Assembly: GCA_949318235.1 (NCBI GenBank)
Contig: OX439136.1
Coordinates: forward strand, 13,456,390-13,520,389
DNA from: Ecdyonurus torrentis
Taxonomy: Eukaryota; Arthropoda; Insecta; Ephemeroptera; Heptageniidae
Direction of reading: 5' to 3'
DNA: 64,000 nucleotides
Shown here: piece after piece, positions 1 through 13,004 of the stretch
Layout of the letters: each line of letters begins with the position of its first letter
How positions within the stretch are numbered: position 1 is the stretch's first letter
Notes under the pieces: model-generated
Databases searched by the model: none
What the model was told of the DNA's origin: nothing
The model's input: the letters and a program-made list of their open reading frames with translations, nothing else
Translations under genes and position numbers: made by a program

Positions 1-743
1 ACCAACATGCAGTGAATTTTGCCAACAATAGGAATGTGAACTCTTTTGAGACCGTGACATTCATATTGATCTATGTTAATAAACTACTATTATGTATGCC
101 ATTCATATGATATTGTCTATTGTATTTACACGTTATAACACAGTGTTGGACCGCATAGTTGAAATATTTTTCACGCTCTAAATATTCTTTACAACATCGA
201 TGAAAATTATATATATAGACAAATTACTATATTTTGTAATATAGCCTTTAATGATGTTAATTCACTTTCAAAGAACTTATAAGTGGGAAAGAATGGAACT
301 AATTGAATACGCCTTTGTATCTTCTCTTCTCTTTAACTTAATTTAATCTTTATTATTATTATCATCATTAATTCTTCTTTAAAATTTGACTAACTTTCCT
401 TATACGTTAAATAATTAGAAAAAATTCTACACGTATAATTTAATTATTGGGTTTTAATTTTTTGGTTTAAAACATTGCATATTATAGATAATATTTTCAG
501 TAGCATTAATAAATAGTAACATCTTATAATGTGTTTCCTTATATTATATTCCTATACTTTCGTCGCACTTGAATTGCTACCGACCGTATATAAAGTAATC
601 ATATACAGTATGCATATTAAATTCTGATTTAATTTTTAAAATAAAAACAGCAAATTGATGTATCAAGAAAAATGGTAGAAAATAATGCACAAAATGTTCA
701 CAGTATATTTTAATTTACTTGCTATTTAAATTACTATTCTGCT
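1..743. other. AT-rich non-coding stretch
   Basis: No gene, RNA gene or repeat family is recognised here. All six frames are broken often by stops. There are only short A/T runs and a short TTATTATTATTATCATCATTA stretch near 350. Confidence 0.6.
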
Positions 744-768
744 TCTCTCTCTCTCTCTCTCTCTCTCT
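744..768. repeat. (CT)n microsatellite, short
   Basis: About 12 uninterrupted CT units. It is the first of many CT/GA tracts in the window. Confidence 0.95.
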
Positions 769-822
769 ATTTCTCCTCTTTTGAATTTGAAATTTGACAG
801 TTTACATAAAAATATAATATGT

Positions 823-929
823 TACAAGCGGATATGTTTTCGCCATCTTTATATAAAAATAAATCACTGACACTGAATTCAAAATTTAGTTACATTTTTA
901 CAAAGATGGCTGACACATTTCCGGCTGTA
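823..929. mobile_element. Small TA-flanked palindromic MITE (Tc1/mariner-like by target site)
   Basis: The termini CAAGCGGATATG and CATTTCCGGCTG are imperfect inverted repeats, and each is bordered by TA (823-824 and 928-929). Inside, GCCATCTTT near 844 pairs with AAAGATGGC near 903, so most of the 103 bp folds on itself. There is no coding capacity. The family assignment rests only on the TA duplication and small size; a chance palindrome is less likely because the arms extend over about 40 bp with few mismatches. Confidence 0.5.
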
Positions 930-1948
930 TTAAAAAAAATTGCAATATTATATATTGAGCGAGTCGTTGGATAATAAAATACATGCTCTCAATCATGACA
1001 CAATATAACATTACATATAGCTATAAATGCGAATGCAAAGAAAATAGAGAGCACTCCAGGTCAATGATTCAATTCATTCTAGAATGAGAACATTTGATAT
1101 TGTAAATCCAATCAATTACACAGAAAATCTTTTCAATCTTTAAATTATAGCATATCACAGGAAGATATAAATTAGTAAGAAAATCTTAAGATATATCTTT
1201 ACTTTTAATTTATTGTTTTTATTTAATAAATGTTAAAAAAACACGAATTGAGAATTTTAGCTAAATACATTAACAATTAAACAATTTGTTTTAAAAATAT
1301 AACAATTTTTATGCCACTGATTTTTATGTGTGCATAGTAAAAAAAATCAATAATAGAATACATTTCCAATAAATCTAGGGGAAAAAAAAGAAGACAATTT
1401 TATTGTATTTCAATGATAGAAAGATGTTAAGACACGATGATATTGTGATTTACCTTGAAACATACTTGAATTATTATTAGATTTACGTCTATAAGGTTGT
1501 AAATTTAATATTATATGATGTAAAAAACGATAGTAGTTTAATATTACGTAAAGTATATATTATAGACGAGGTCATAGACTTGTTAGTCACGAAAGTCTTT
1601 GGTATACGGTCAAATTTTTTTATTTATAAATTATCATTGATAGAAGTTTTATGAGGATTTAAAAGAAGAAAGAAGAAAAAAAAAAGAGTTAGAAAATAGA
1701 AACTTTGCATGTCTTTCTTATTATTTTATATTTATGTTAATTTGTATCACAATAATCATGTCTGTTGCATTATATAAAGATTTTATTATAACTTGATTTT
1801 TATAAAATGTATATAACATTATATCGATATTGTTATTGTCTCATAATATTTAAAACATTTTACAAAGACAGAAAATTGTATTCTTTAATTATGCCTTTAT
1901 TTAGATCAAACATTTTTAAAGTTGTTGTAAAGAACATTTTTATCATAG
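930..1948. other. AT-rich non-coding stretch
   Basis: No gene or recognised repeat. Open frames are short and no splice-bounded exon was found. It ends at the target duplication of the large element that follows. Confidence 0.55.
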
Positions 1949-1956
1949 CAAGCAGT

Positions 1957-1987
1957 TAGAGTACTCTAGAAGGGGGGAGTATACGCG
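1957..1987 (+). repeat. Left 31-bp terminal inverted repeat of the hAT-like element
   Basis: Identical to the reverse complement of 6985-7015. It contains the palindrome TAGAGTACTCTA at its outer edge followed by a run of six G. Confidence 0.9.
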
Positions 1988-2782
1988 ATCCAGCAGAATT
2001 TTTAAAGCCATTTTATTGGTTGTTGAAATCGAGAATATTCAAATCTGATTGGCTGACGTGCCCAAAATTTTCATTGTTGTCAGTCAATGTTATTTAAATG
2101 GGGTTTTTTTGGTTCTGAAAATGACCGTAAGTAATGGGAAAAAATGATATTTTGAAGACTCATAAAATTGTACCTAAACGTTGTCAAGTTATGAAATTTT
2201 CACAGATGAAACTTTATTATTTGGCGAAAAAAATATCATAAATTCAAAAGTCGCAATAATTCGCAAATACCGTTATTTAGTGTTCAATTTTGAACGCTTT
2301 TTTGAAAACGCTGTATTTTTGACGAAGCTATTATCGTGATAACAATGGCAAGTACTTTTTTTTAAATCGTTTTATTTTTATTATAGTTACTATAAATGTT
2401 CATAAATTTGATTTAAGCAATATTAAATTACGTTTTCTTTATAAGTATATGGAATTAGGTTGTTTATCGATATTAAAACATCATCAGTATATCGATTTTA
2501 CGTAAATATAGTAGGCATAATATACACGAAACATCTCGTTTTTTTAACCTTTTCCCTAGTCCAGCTAGAGTAATGAAATTTGCGCTTTTTTTTTCATAAA
2601 AATAATTAGCATAAAAGTAGATTTAATCTTTTATCTCTATACCAGCAGTGTCGATTTTTGAAACTACGCTCGATCGCGAAACATAGATCAAAAATTAATA
2701 AGTTGCACGTGTTTTTACTTATTTCTCCGCACTTAATTAATGTTTATTTTTTATTTACAATAACTTTTCATCATTCGTATTC

Positions 2783-2860
2783 CTTTTTTTTTTTTTTTTT
2801 TTTTCTTCTTCATTTATTGCATATAATGATGTAATTACGCCCTATTTTCATGGCAAAATA
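2783..2860 (+). repeat. Third copy of the poly(T)/CTTCTTC module of the inner palindrome
   Basis: A poly(T) run followed by CTTCTTC and ACGCCCTATTTTC then TGGCA recurs in the same order at about 4441-4515, and inverted at about 3395-3455. The module is therefore present three times in the element. Confidence 0.5.
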
Positions 2861-3429
2861 AGATGATTAATAAATGCGGTTTCTCCCAATATGATCTTTA
2901 TACCCCTGAAGTGAAGACTGGAGTGTGCAGAGAGATGTAGAATGTATGCAAAATAAACTTTTTACCTAATTAGTAATTATCTTTTGAAATACATCTTAAA
3001 ATATTTAGAGCCATCGACCGTCCATACTTTGAAAAAGTACTATACTTTAGAGCTCGGAATAGACCGTGACCCCGCGCGTAGTCCAAAAGTAGCGTTCAAT
3101 ATAAAACTTTGAATATCTCTTTGAGCTTGAGCGCTATTTAGATGCGCTATTTTACCTCTAGATAAGCAAGATGTTTAACCTTTTTGTCATGCCTATGCGA
3201 TTTTCAACCCTTAGGTTTTTTTACCCTTCAAGGGTTAAAGACCAAAAACACGATTTTCAATATTATAATCTTTGCTATATGCTTTTATTTTTTATTTATT
3301 ATTATTATTTTTTGTGAATTTCATTTCTGTGGTGTATGTAGTACCTCCTATTAAAACAATACGAAAATAAATCTTTAAAAACCATACCAATAGAAAATAG
3401 GGCGTAAAAATGATAAGAAAAAGAAGAAG

Positions 3430-3461
<32 letters not shown>

Positions 3462-4436
3462 AACACGGAAAAGCAAAGCTTACCCAAAATAAATATTTGG
3501 TGCTGAAATCTTATTGCCAGGACCTTTATCATAGGGCACATTGCATTTTAGCTCTATATGACCCCCTGGAGGGTGTTTGGGGTGGGGTTTTCCACCCTAT
3601 TATGATTCTAAAAACTTAAGTAAAAGTATTCGTGTCAGATATCGCTCTAGGCAAAATCGACCCCGCTGAGCTCGAATCCGTTGTCAGATTTTTGGTAGAT
3701 GCCACCCCTATGGCGATAGGGGTGGGTTTTTATTCTCAAAGCCGGGAAATTTTTGGAAAATAAAGCAACATTAAATTGTAATAAAATGCAATATTTTTGT
3801 TAATCTAATTGCATATTCCAGTACCTCTGGTATGTTTTTAACATGAATCCTATGCATTTCCAGTTTATATCACTTTAAAGACGGTTGCAGGGTGCATTTT
3901 TCACCTTTATTTTATTATATATTTTTTAATTAAATGATTGGGTTACTTTAATTAAGAATGATATCTCACCAATCACCTAATTTAGAAAAAAAGGTAAAAA
4001 CAACAACCCCAGCTACCCTCTTTAAAGTGATTTAAACTGGAAATGCATGGGATTCATGTTAAAACCATACCAGTGGTACTGGAATATGCAATTAGATTAA
4101 CGAAAATATTGCATTTTATTACAATTCAATGTTGCTTTATTTTCCAAAAATTTACCTCTTTTGAGGATAAAAATCCACCCCTATCTCCTTAGGGGTGGCA
4201 TCTACCAAAAATCTGACAACGGATTCGAGCTCAGCAGGGTCGATTTTGCCTAGAGTGATATCTGACACGAATACTTTTACTTAAGTTTTTAGAATCAATA
4301 GGGTGGCAAACCCCACCCCAAACACCCTCCAGGGGGTCATATAGAGCTAAAACGCAATGTGCCCTATGAGAAAGGTCCTGGCAATAAGATTTCAGCACCA
4401 AATATTTATTTTGGGTAAGCTTTGCTTTTCCGTGTT

Positions 4437-4468
<32 letters not shown>

Positions 4469-5638
4469 CTTCTTCTTTTTCTTATCATTTTTACGCCCTA
4501 TTTTCTATTGGCATGGTTTTTAAAGATTTCTTTTCATATTGTTTTAATAGGAGGTACTACATGACTTTCAGACACCACAGAAATGAAATTCACAAAAAAA
4601 AATAATAATAATAATAAATAAAAGCATATAGCAAAGGTTATAATATTGAAAATCGTGTTTTTGGTCTTTAACCCTTGAAGGGTAAAAAAACCTAAGGGTT
4701 GAAAATCGCATAGGCATGAAAAAAAGGTTAAACATCTTGCTTATCTAGAGGTAAAATAGCTCATCTAAATAGCGCTCAAACTCAAGGAGATATTGAAAGT
4801 TTTATATTGAACTCTACTTTTGGACAACGCGCGGGTTCACGGTCTATTCAGAGCTGTAGTACTTTTCCAAAGTATGGACGGTCGAATATGGCTCTAAATA
4901 TTTTAATATGTTTTTCAAAAAGATAATTAGGTAGAAAGTTCCAGAGGTTCGGACCCGTCAAAAAATTGTCGGGTCCGAAGACCCAGGTCCTGGACCCGTG
5001 ATTTTTTTTTCGGGTCCTGGACCCGGGTCCGGACCCCTCAAAAATCTTCATCGGGTCTGGGTTCAGGTTTTCAATTAATCAATTCAATAATTTTTTATAA
5101 GTTCAATAAGTAAGAGCAGATTAAATTTTTTTGAAATAGAATTTAAAAAAATTGCAGCAAGTTAAAAAAGAATGCAAATAATAATAATAATAAATAATCA
5201 ATGTTTTGATTTGCTACATCTTGTCAATTAGCCAAATAAGAAACTTAGTATTATTACCTGTATATATTCATATTAATAAAATAATAATAATAAAAAAAAG
5301 TCATCATACAAGCTGTAAGTCAGCAACATTATTAATTTTAAAAAAATGCAGCTCCTACAAGCTTTATAATTCAGGCGTATATTAATTTTTCTTCTTTCGG
5401 AACATAATGTTTTTAACATAATTTGAGGTATATAATTGAAAAAAATAATTTTTTTTTAGTTTTTTTTAACGTACTGAAAGTTTAGAAAGAAGGTTTTATT
5501 GAAATTGCATAAAAATCTGGATAACTAGACTAAAACCTACTCTTACACATAGTTAAAAAAATAAAATTTAAATAAAAAATCTTTCCAGATATTTAAACAA
5601 ATTAAAATTTGTGTTGTATGCATGTATATGTTTCTGTG

Positions 5639-5673
<35 letters not shown>

Positions 5674-5990
5674 AATACTAAACAAATTTACTTTATATTT
5701 TTCATGTTTATGTACATTTCTTAATTTTTCAATCAAAAAATTTTCAAACTCAACGAAAATTAGGGCTCGGGTTTTTGAACCCGTATTTTTCAAATGGGTC
5801 CCAAAAACCCGCCAAAAATCTCGGGTTTTGGAAGGTTTCGGGTCCGGGTCCGAACCCCTGAAAAGTTAATTTTGCCTACATTCTACATCTCTCTGCAAAA
5901 ACTCCAGTCTTCACTGCAGGGGTATAAAAATCAACATGTTATATTGGGAGAAATTACATTTCTTATCATCTTATTTTACCATCAAATAAT
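2806..5990. repeat. Large inner palindrome (arms about 1.1 kb, centre near 3955)
   Basis: The left arm runs from about 2840 to 3935 and the right arm from about 3970 to 5990. The right arm is lengthened by a 919-bp insertion at 4942-5860. Landmarks pair across the centre: TTAACCCTTGAAGGGT in the right arm near 4670 with its complement near 3230, and GGACGGTCGA near 4875 with TCGACCGTCC near 3015. The loop is about 35 bp with TGATTGG facing CCAATCA. Poly(A) at 3430-3455 mirrors poly(T) at 4443-4469. Arm identity looks high near the centre and lower outward. It could be an older foldback element captured by the hAT-like element, or part of that element's own structure. Confidence 0.8.
4942..5860. 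mobile_element. Nested 919-bp hAT-like MITE
   Basis: The left end CAGAGGTTCGGACCCG and right end (complement) CAGGGGTTCGGACCCG are 16-bp inverted repeats with one mismatch, and both fit the hAT terminal pattern. The flanks gaaagttc (4934-4941) and aaaagtta (5861-5868) are a degraded 8-bp target duplication. The opposite palindrome arm (near 2965-2950, complement) keeps the uninterrupted site AAAAAGTTTATTTTG, so this is a true insertion. GGGTCC/GGACCC motifs are repeated many times within about 100 bp of each end, as in subterminal transposase-binding repeats of hAT elements. A poly(A) run lies at 5641-5670. There is no transposase. Confidence 0.8.
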
Positions 5991-6984
5991 GTATTTATTT
6001 CTTTCATGTATAATATTTCCTTTTCATGTGTTTAATGAATTAGTACCATTTATTAATAAGTATTGTATTGCAATAAAATTAAATATTTAGCATACACAAC
6101 AAAAGTCTTTAGTTTAGCTTTCCAAACTGTGCCAGAGTCCAGACTTTCTATTGAAAATGGCTTTTTCTATAGAAATTATAAAATAAATTTTAATTTACAT
6201 AAAAGAATTAATAATGTATTCAATTTATTAAGTATATTTCTTACACAATAAGTGCATTTTACGAATAGTATCTTTTAAAAGAAAAATTAAAACAAACTCT
6301 CAAGTTTTATTAAGTTGATGCGTATAGCTGACTGTATATAAAAATGTTTCCTCAAAATAGCAAAAAAATGCATTTCTATGGTATATTATGTAAAGTAAAG
6401 GAAATAATAATCTATTTTTAATAAATACTTGTCGAGTTGTTAAAAATCAAATGTTAAAAATTTAACAAATTATTATTTTTTTGATTATAATGTATAATAA
6501 ACTTTTAAATTATTAATGAAATATTGATCAAATAACTTCATTTTTTTTTCTTTTACAGATATTAAGAATAATAGAAACATTGATTCAAGTTATAACACTA
6601 AAACAATAATTTAAGATACATAAACTTGAGATTATCATTTTTAATCGAAGTATGTATACTTGTTGTGTATTTATAAACAGTGGACAGCAAGCACAAGAGC
6701 GTTGAGTTTGTTTACTTTTTATTTTTCATTGTTGGAGCGCATTAGCCAATGAGCGTCGAGTATTGATTTTCAAAATATGATATTTTTAAAGCTAAAATAA
6801 ATTAAATTTATAACACACTGAGAGTTTTGAAAATTTAAACATAAAATCGCCATAAAATGAAGTTTGTTCTGTGAAAATTTCAATGCTGTAACTTCCTTTG
6901 TTCAATAGTTATGATGTTTCAAAATCGCGATTTTTCCCATTACTTACGCGATTTTTCGTGATCAAAAAACCCCAACAAAGGGTG

Positions 6985-7015
6985 CGCGTATACTCCCCCC
7001 TTCTAGAGTACTCTA
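6985..7015 (-). repeat. Right 31-bp terminal inverted repeat of the hAT-like element
   Basis: Perfect reverse complement of 1957-1987, followed directly by the right target duplication CAAGCAGT. Confidence 0.9.
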
Positions 7016-7031
7016 CAAGCAGTGATAATAA

Positions 7032-7374
7032 TTAAAGTAATAGACCAGATAAAAATATAAGCATTTTTAACACAAAACACTTGATGGGCCTTACATAAAT
7101 AACTTTAGTTTGTCTCAAAACCCAGCTGTAGCTCCGTAGCACTGATCAGAAATGTCAATTTATGCAACCCTCACAACATTTTCATACTAATTTTTGCATG
7201 TTTCTGACGTCATAAACATGAATAGTCATGAAAATTGCATACCTTACAGTATTTTCACGCTCTCTCGTGAGGCTTCATTAAAATTCTGCTGAAAATTGTC
7301 AACAGTTTTGAAGATCCCATTTTGTGTTTATTCATTAAAAAGCACATGTTGTTTTATTTGGTCTATGGCTTTAA
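7032..7374 (-). mobile_element. TTAA-flanked MITE, family M1, copy A
   Basis: Flanked by TTAA at both ends (7032-7035 and 7371-7374). The termini are related inverted repeats, AAAGCCATAGACC (minus-strand start) and AAAGTAATAGACC. TTAA duplication is typical of piggyBac- and Kolobok-type transposases. It carries TGACGTCA at 7205-7212 and shares its full length with six other copies in the window. It starts only 8 bp after the target duplication of the large hAT-like element. It has no coding capacity. Confidence 0.8.
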
Positions 7375-9064
7375 TGATAAAAAATTAAAGTCTTTAGAAA
7401 ATACAATAATTTTAACTTTATTTTTAGACCTACTAGGTTTAAAAAATACGTTTGTAAGAAACTTATATGCTTATTCAGCGTGTTTTAATGTAACACTCGT
7501 AAAATTTGACAGTTAAAAAAAAGTACACTTTACCTGTAGTAATTAATTTTAAAATGACGCATATTCATAAAATTAATGAGTTTAGAAATCAACTAGTGTT
7601 AAATCAGTTGCTGCAGTAATTATTTACCTACATTACTTTGCAAATGATAGTTTGTATTATTACATGCTACATACCTTTTCATAATTTAATATAAACATTT
7701 TGCTATGTATAAATTGGACAGGTAGAATAATTATATATGATCTAGGTTATACTCAGTTTACACTTAACATTACTTTAATCATTTTATATCCCAATTAAAA
7801 TATTAAAAAATATATATTTATTGACGTTAATATTACTATAAGTCTAAGTCAATTTTCATAACTAGAAAAGATACGTACAGTAATATGCATGTTAATTATT
7901 TTGCTCTTTTTTCTCTCTCTCTTTTCTTTTATAAATTTTGTATACGTACCATTAAGAATTCTTTTGATGAATATGTGTTATTGAAAGTTAGGTTTTTATA
8001 CATTATGTTTTGTTTGTGTTATGATGTAATGATTTAAGATTTAATTACATTGCACAGTATGGGAAAAGATATAAGATGTTCACAAAAAAATAAAATTAAA
8101 AATATAAGTAAAATATTTTTTACATGCATGGAAAACAAAAAGTTAATATTGGTGGAAACTTTGTCAAACTAAGCCACGGATAAACTTACGTCTAACAATA
8201 AGCTAAGCTTTACTAGACTATGTACCGTACTTGCCAAGAAAGTTTTAGTTTTTGTATTGTTACCCAAATACATCGCCCATTTCAAATAGAAGTAGGTAGT
8301 TGAATAAATTATTATTTAAGGATAATAGTTAGAGTACTTAAAATCTTACTGGTAATTTTTTTTTTTACTTTTTTTTTTTACTTTTTTGCTTTACTAGGAA
8401 AAAAATAATACTTAAGGCAAGTTAATGCAATAGGTAGACATATAACCTAGAACACAGGTATTATTATACTACAATAATACCTAATGCAGGTGCACTATGC
8501 TACAATCAAGGTGTGACTCACTTAGATTAAGTTTAAGTGGTATTGTAGTTTATAACTATCTGTTCCAAGTTAAAGTGTACCTATTGCAAAATACAGGATA
8601 CATGTACCTGTCATAGGTAGCAATTTTTTTTTAGTGTATGCTTATTCTAATATACACAAGATCACAATTTGTTTTTTTTTTTAGCGACAACAATTGGATA
8701 TGTCTAAAAGAAAGTGTGTCATTGGTATAATATTGGAAGTTATTGTTGCTAAAATTTATAAATTTTACAAATAATATTAGAATTTATCAATACTTTCTGT
8801 TGCATGTTGCAATCAAGAATAAGAAACTTTAATCACCCGGAAAGTTCATGGTAACATGCGTAATGAAAATATCTGTAAATAGGGGCTTAACCACTTACTC
8901 AGCATGTCAATATGTTTATGGATAATTGAATGTATTTATCGATAGAGCTTGCAAGCTATAATCACAGTCCATGCGCAAATCTAGAGAAACATCTATTTTC
9001 CTACCTTATATTGCAGTACGATACCGTGTTATTAAGAAAACCAGTTATACTGATTTCAGAATAT
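7375..9064. other. AT-rich non-coding stretch
   Basis: No recognised gene or repeat family. It contains short poly(T) runs near 8355-8385 and 8675, and some short near-repeats such as TACCTATTGC/ATAGGTA. No convincing exon was found. Confidence 0.5.
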
Positions 9065-9423
9065 TTAAAGCCCTTGTCAACTTACTTTTTTATCATTTGG
9101 AATACTAAATTAATAATTACCATACCTTGTATTTATTTTAATTTATTTTCCTTTTAACGGTTATTTCACACATCTGACGTCACAATGTACCAATGAGGCC
9201 ATGATAGGGGGTAAAGAATTTGATGGAGGGGCTTAAATTTATCACGTGACCAGTGCAGTGGCTGTGATTGGCAGCAGTAAATTGTGACGTCAGATGCGTG
9301 AAATAACCGTCAAAATGAAAATAAATACAAAATCAACGTGGTGTTGTCCAATCCTTGGATAATAAGGTAAGGTATCAATCTAGTATTCTAAATGATAAAA
9401 AAGTAAGTTGACAAGGGCTTTAA
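9065..9423. mobile_element. TTAA-flanked palindromic MITE (AAGCCCTTGTC termini)
   Basis: TTAA at 9065-9068 and 9420-9423 flank inverted termini that begin AGCCCTTGTCAACTTACTTT and match for more than 30 bp. Homology of the arms resumes internally as ACGGTTATTTCAC[AG]CATCTGACGTCACAAT on both sides, placing TGACGTCA at 9175-9182 and 9285-9292. The right arm has about 30 bp (around 9332-9365) absent from the left. No open frame is of interest. Only one copy is in the window. Confidence 0.75.
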
Positions 9424-10020
9424 TGTAGACATAGTAGTTTTAGGGTATACGTGTTTAAAGACAGTAAGAAAGAAATCGATGTTTTCCTGGTAAACCTTAT
9501 CAAATAAAACTACTCTCGCATATTTTAGTAAATTACAAAAATACTTTTGATTGATAAAACTATTATAAAAAATAAAAAGCATTTTACATGTAATTGTTCT
9601 TTTATTAAGTTCGATTTGTTGAAGTTCATACACAAATATGGACTTTCATCTTGTCAATATAAATAAGAGTTCGATTATTTTTTTTAAATGGGTATGTACA
9701 GTTGAATTCAAATGAAAGGTAACCGTTTAAACTGTGTGCTTTTTTGCAAACCTCAAGCTTGTGAAAAATATATTATTTTTTTTATATTTTTTTTATTTAT
9801 TTCACATAGGTTATACATATTTCGAGTACATTTGGTTGCTTATAATTTCTTGCGATCAGCGAGCTAGGCTCATACGAAGGCAAAGTAAAGAAAGATAATA
9901 TTTCAAAGAAAGAAAATGTTTAACTGCTATACACATATATAAATACTAACACTGTATACATGGATATACTTTTATGTTATGTACATATGTCTCACATACC
10001 TATATATGGATACATAGGAC
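9424..10020. other. AT-rich non-coding stretch
   Basis: No gene recognised. An imperfect array of TATACATGGATATAC-like words lies at about 9940-10015. It borders the poly(T) that ends the LINE copy. Confidence 0.5.
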
Positions 10021-10250
10021 TTTTTTTTTTTTTTTTTTTTTTAACATATTACATTATATTTTTAGTATACTTACAATATTCTAACTTACAAATTTGAAGC
10101 TTAAAAATAATTAAAAATAAGAAACAGTATAAGGAAACAAACTTAGGAGAATTAGTCAAAGAATTATCAAAGTGACAATATATTAAATGAAAAAACAAGG
10201 ACAATATAATATAATGTTATTTTACATAATTTCTAAATTATATCAATATA

Positions 10251-10286
<36 letters not shown>

Positions 10287-10800
10287 ATACTCCATATTTC
10301 ACAGAAAAGACTAGACATAGAAATATAAGTATAACTGTCATAGAATCACTATGACAAATAATGTGAGAAATATTAATAAACAATATTGTTGCAATATATT
10401 TTGAAATCAATTCTAAAGAATTACAAGGTATATGTAATTATAACATTTTTTTTTCTTAGTTAAATAAAAGAGAAAATCAAAGACAAGATAATGAAAAATA
10501 ATACATTTACACACACAATATATATTGTACATACATGTGAACATGCATATATATAAGCATACACATAATTACATGATAAATATTTTCAACTTGTTATTGA
10601 GCTAATAAATGCTGCTTTAAAGCTTTTTTAAATTTAGGTAGTGTGTCCAAATTTTTTATACCTGCTGGTAGATCATTGAATAAATTTATCCCTTTAGTTA
10701 GAATGGACATTTTACCAATATTGGTCCTTTTAAAATCTTATTTAAATTACGTCATATTCACGTGTATCACGAGGCATTTTTGGCTTGCTGGCTAAAGTGC
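10021..10800 (-). mobile_element. 5'-truncated non-LTR retrotransposon (LINE) 3' end
   Basis: On the minus strand a reverse-transcriptase C-terminal coding remnant (stop codon at 10594-10596) is followed by about 550 bp of 3' untranslated sequence. That ends in a 22-nt poly(A) tail, seen as poly(T) at 10021-10042 on the plus strand. This order is the expected structure of a 5'-truncated LINE insertion. Upstream of the clean frame, a second frame (about 10745-10770) reads TREYDV, as if one frameshift separates two conserved blocks. I see no clear target duplication. The clade (Jockey, CR1, L2 or similar) cannot be fixed from so little sequence. Confidence 0.6.
10594..10737 (-). pseudogene. C-terminal fragment of LINE reverse transcriptase
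   Basis: The open segment has 47 codons and no start. It contains RTNIGKMSI followed by LFNDLPAGIKNL and FKKALKQHLL before the stop. The order 'RTxxGKxSI ... G..LFNxLP..IKN...L..FKKxLKxHLL' is the familiar extreme C-terminus of LINE-type reverse transcriptases. In intact elements the polymerase domain lies upstream; here an in-frame stop at 10738-10740 and loss of all upstream domains show it is a dead fragment. I recognise the motif from the family, not from a search. Confidence 0.6.
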
Positions 10801-10990
10801 TGGCCACAATTAAAACTAAGCTTGATTTTAAGCTCTCCGATTGGTCAATTTCGTAAGCGTGGCCTATTTTAGCCAACCACAGAGCTGGAAATCATGTTTC
10901 CAGTTTAATTGTAGCCTCGGGTTTAAAGCAGCTCACCTGATAGATAACGCTATACCTGAGCGTGCATCAAAACATGAGAATATGACACAA
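10760..10990. other. GC-richer patch with imperfect inverted repeats
   Basis: This patch is clearly less AT-rich than its surroundings. GGCCACAATTAAAACT near 10802 pairs with AGTTTAATTGTAGCC near 10902, and TGGCTAAAGTGC near 10789 partly pairs with TTTTAGCCAACCAC near 10867. It may be a decayed MITE into or beside which the LINE landed. A 74-codon open frame from 10841 on the plus strand shows no recognisable domain, and the opposite strand is also open for part of it, so I do not call a gene. Confidence 0.35.
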
Positions 10991-12817
<1,827 letters not shown>

Positions 12818-13004
12818 AATTTGCAAGTATAACTCTTGTTTTTGTGTAGTATTTTCAATTTATTTTTAAACACTATAAGATTAATTAGTTATTCGATTTT
12901 TTTGTTGTTAAGTAACAAAGTCAGTGTTAATAATTTTATTTATTTTCTACACGTACCAATTTTTTTAAAATTTCTTCAAGCAAGAAAACATTCTCTTGTC
13001 TTTC

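Larger units (their letters stand above)
1949..7023. mobile_element. Large non-autonomous hAT-like DNA transposon with its 8-bp target duplications
   Basis: The element spans 1957-7015. The direct repeat CAAGCAGT lies at 1949-1956 and again at 7016-7023. The ends are perfect 31-bp inverted repeats that begin TAGAGTACTCTAGAAGGGGG. An 8-bp duplication plus a 5' end fitting YARNG (TAGAG) is characteristic of the hAT superfamily. Weaker inverted homology continues inward: GTAAGTAATGGGAAAAA near 2130 matches the complement of 6930-6950, and ATTTTCACAGA near 2200 matches the complement near 6875. The left side has about 100 bp that the right lacks. No transposase frame is present, so the element is non-autonomous. 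The interior is occupied by a large palindrome and by a second nested element. The perfect termini and target duplication suggest a fairly recent insertion. Confidence 0.85.

Noticed and set aside
3305..4605. A pair of near-identical 78- and 82-codon frames on opposite strands
   Set aside because: They are the two arms of the inner palindrome and include translated homopolymer runs. Identity comes from the inverted repeat, not from protein constraint.
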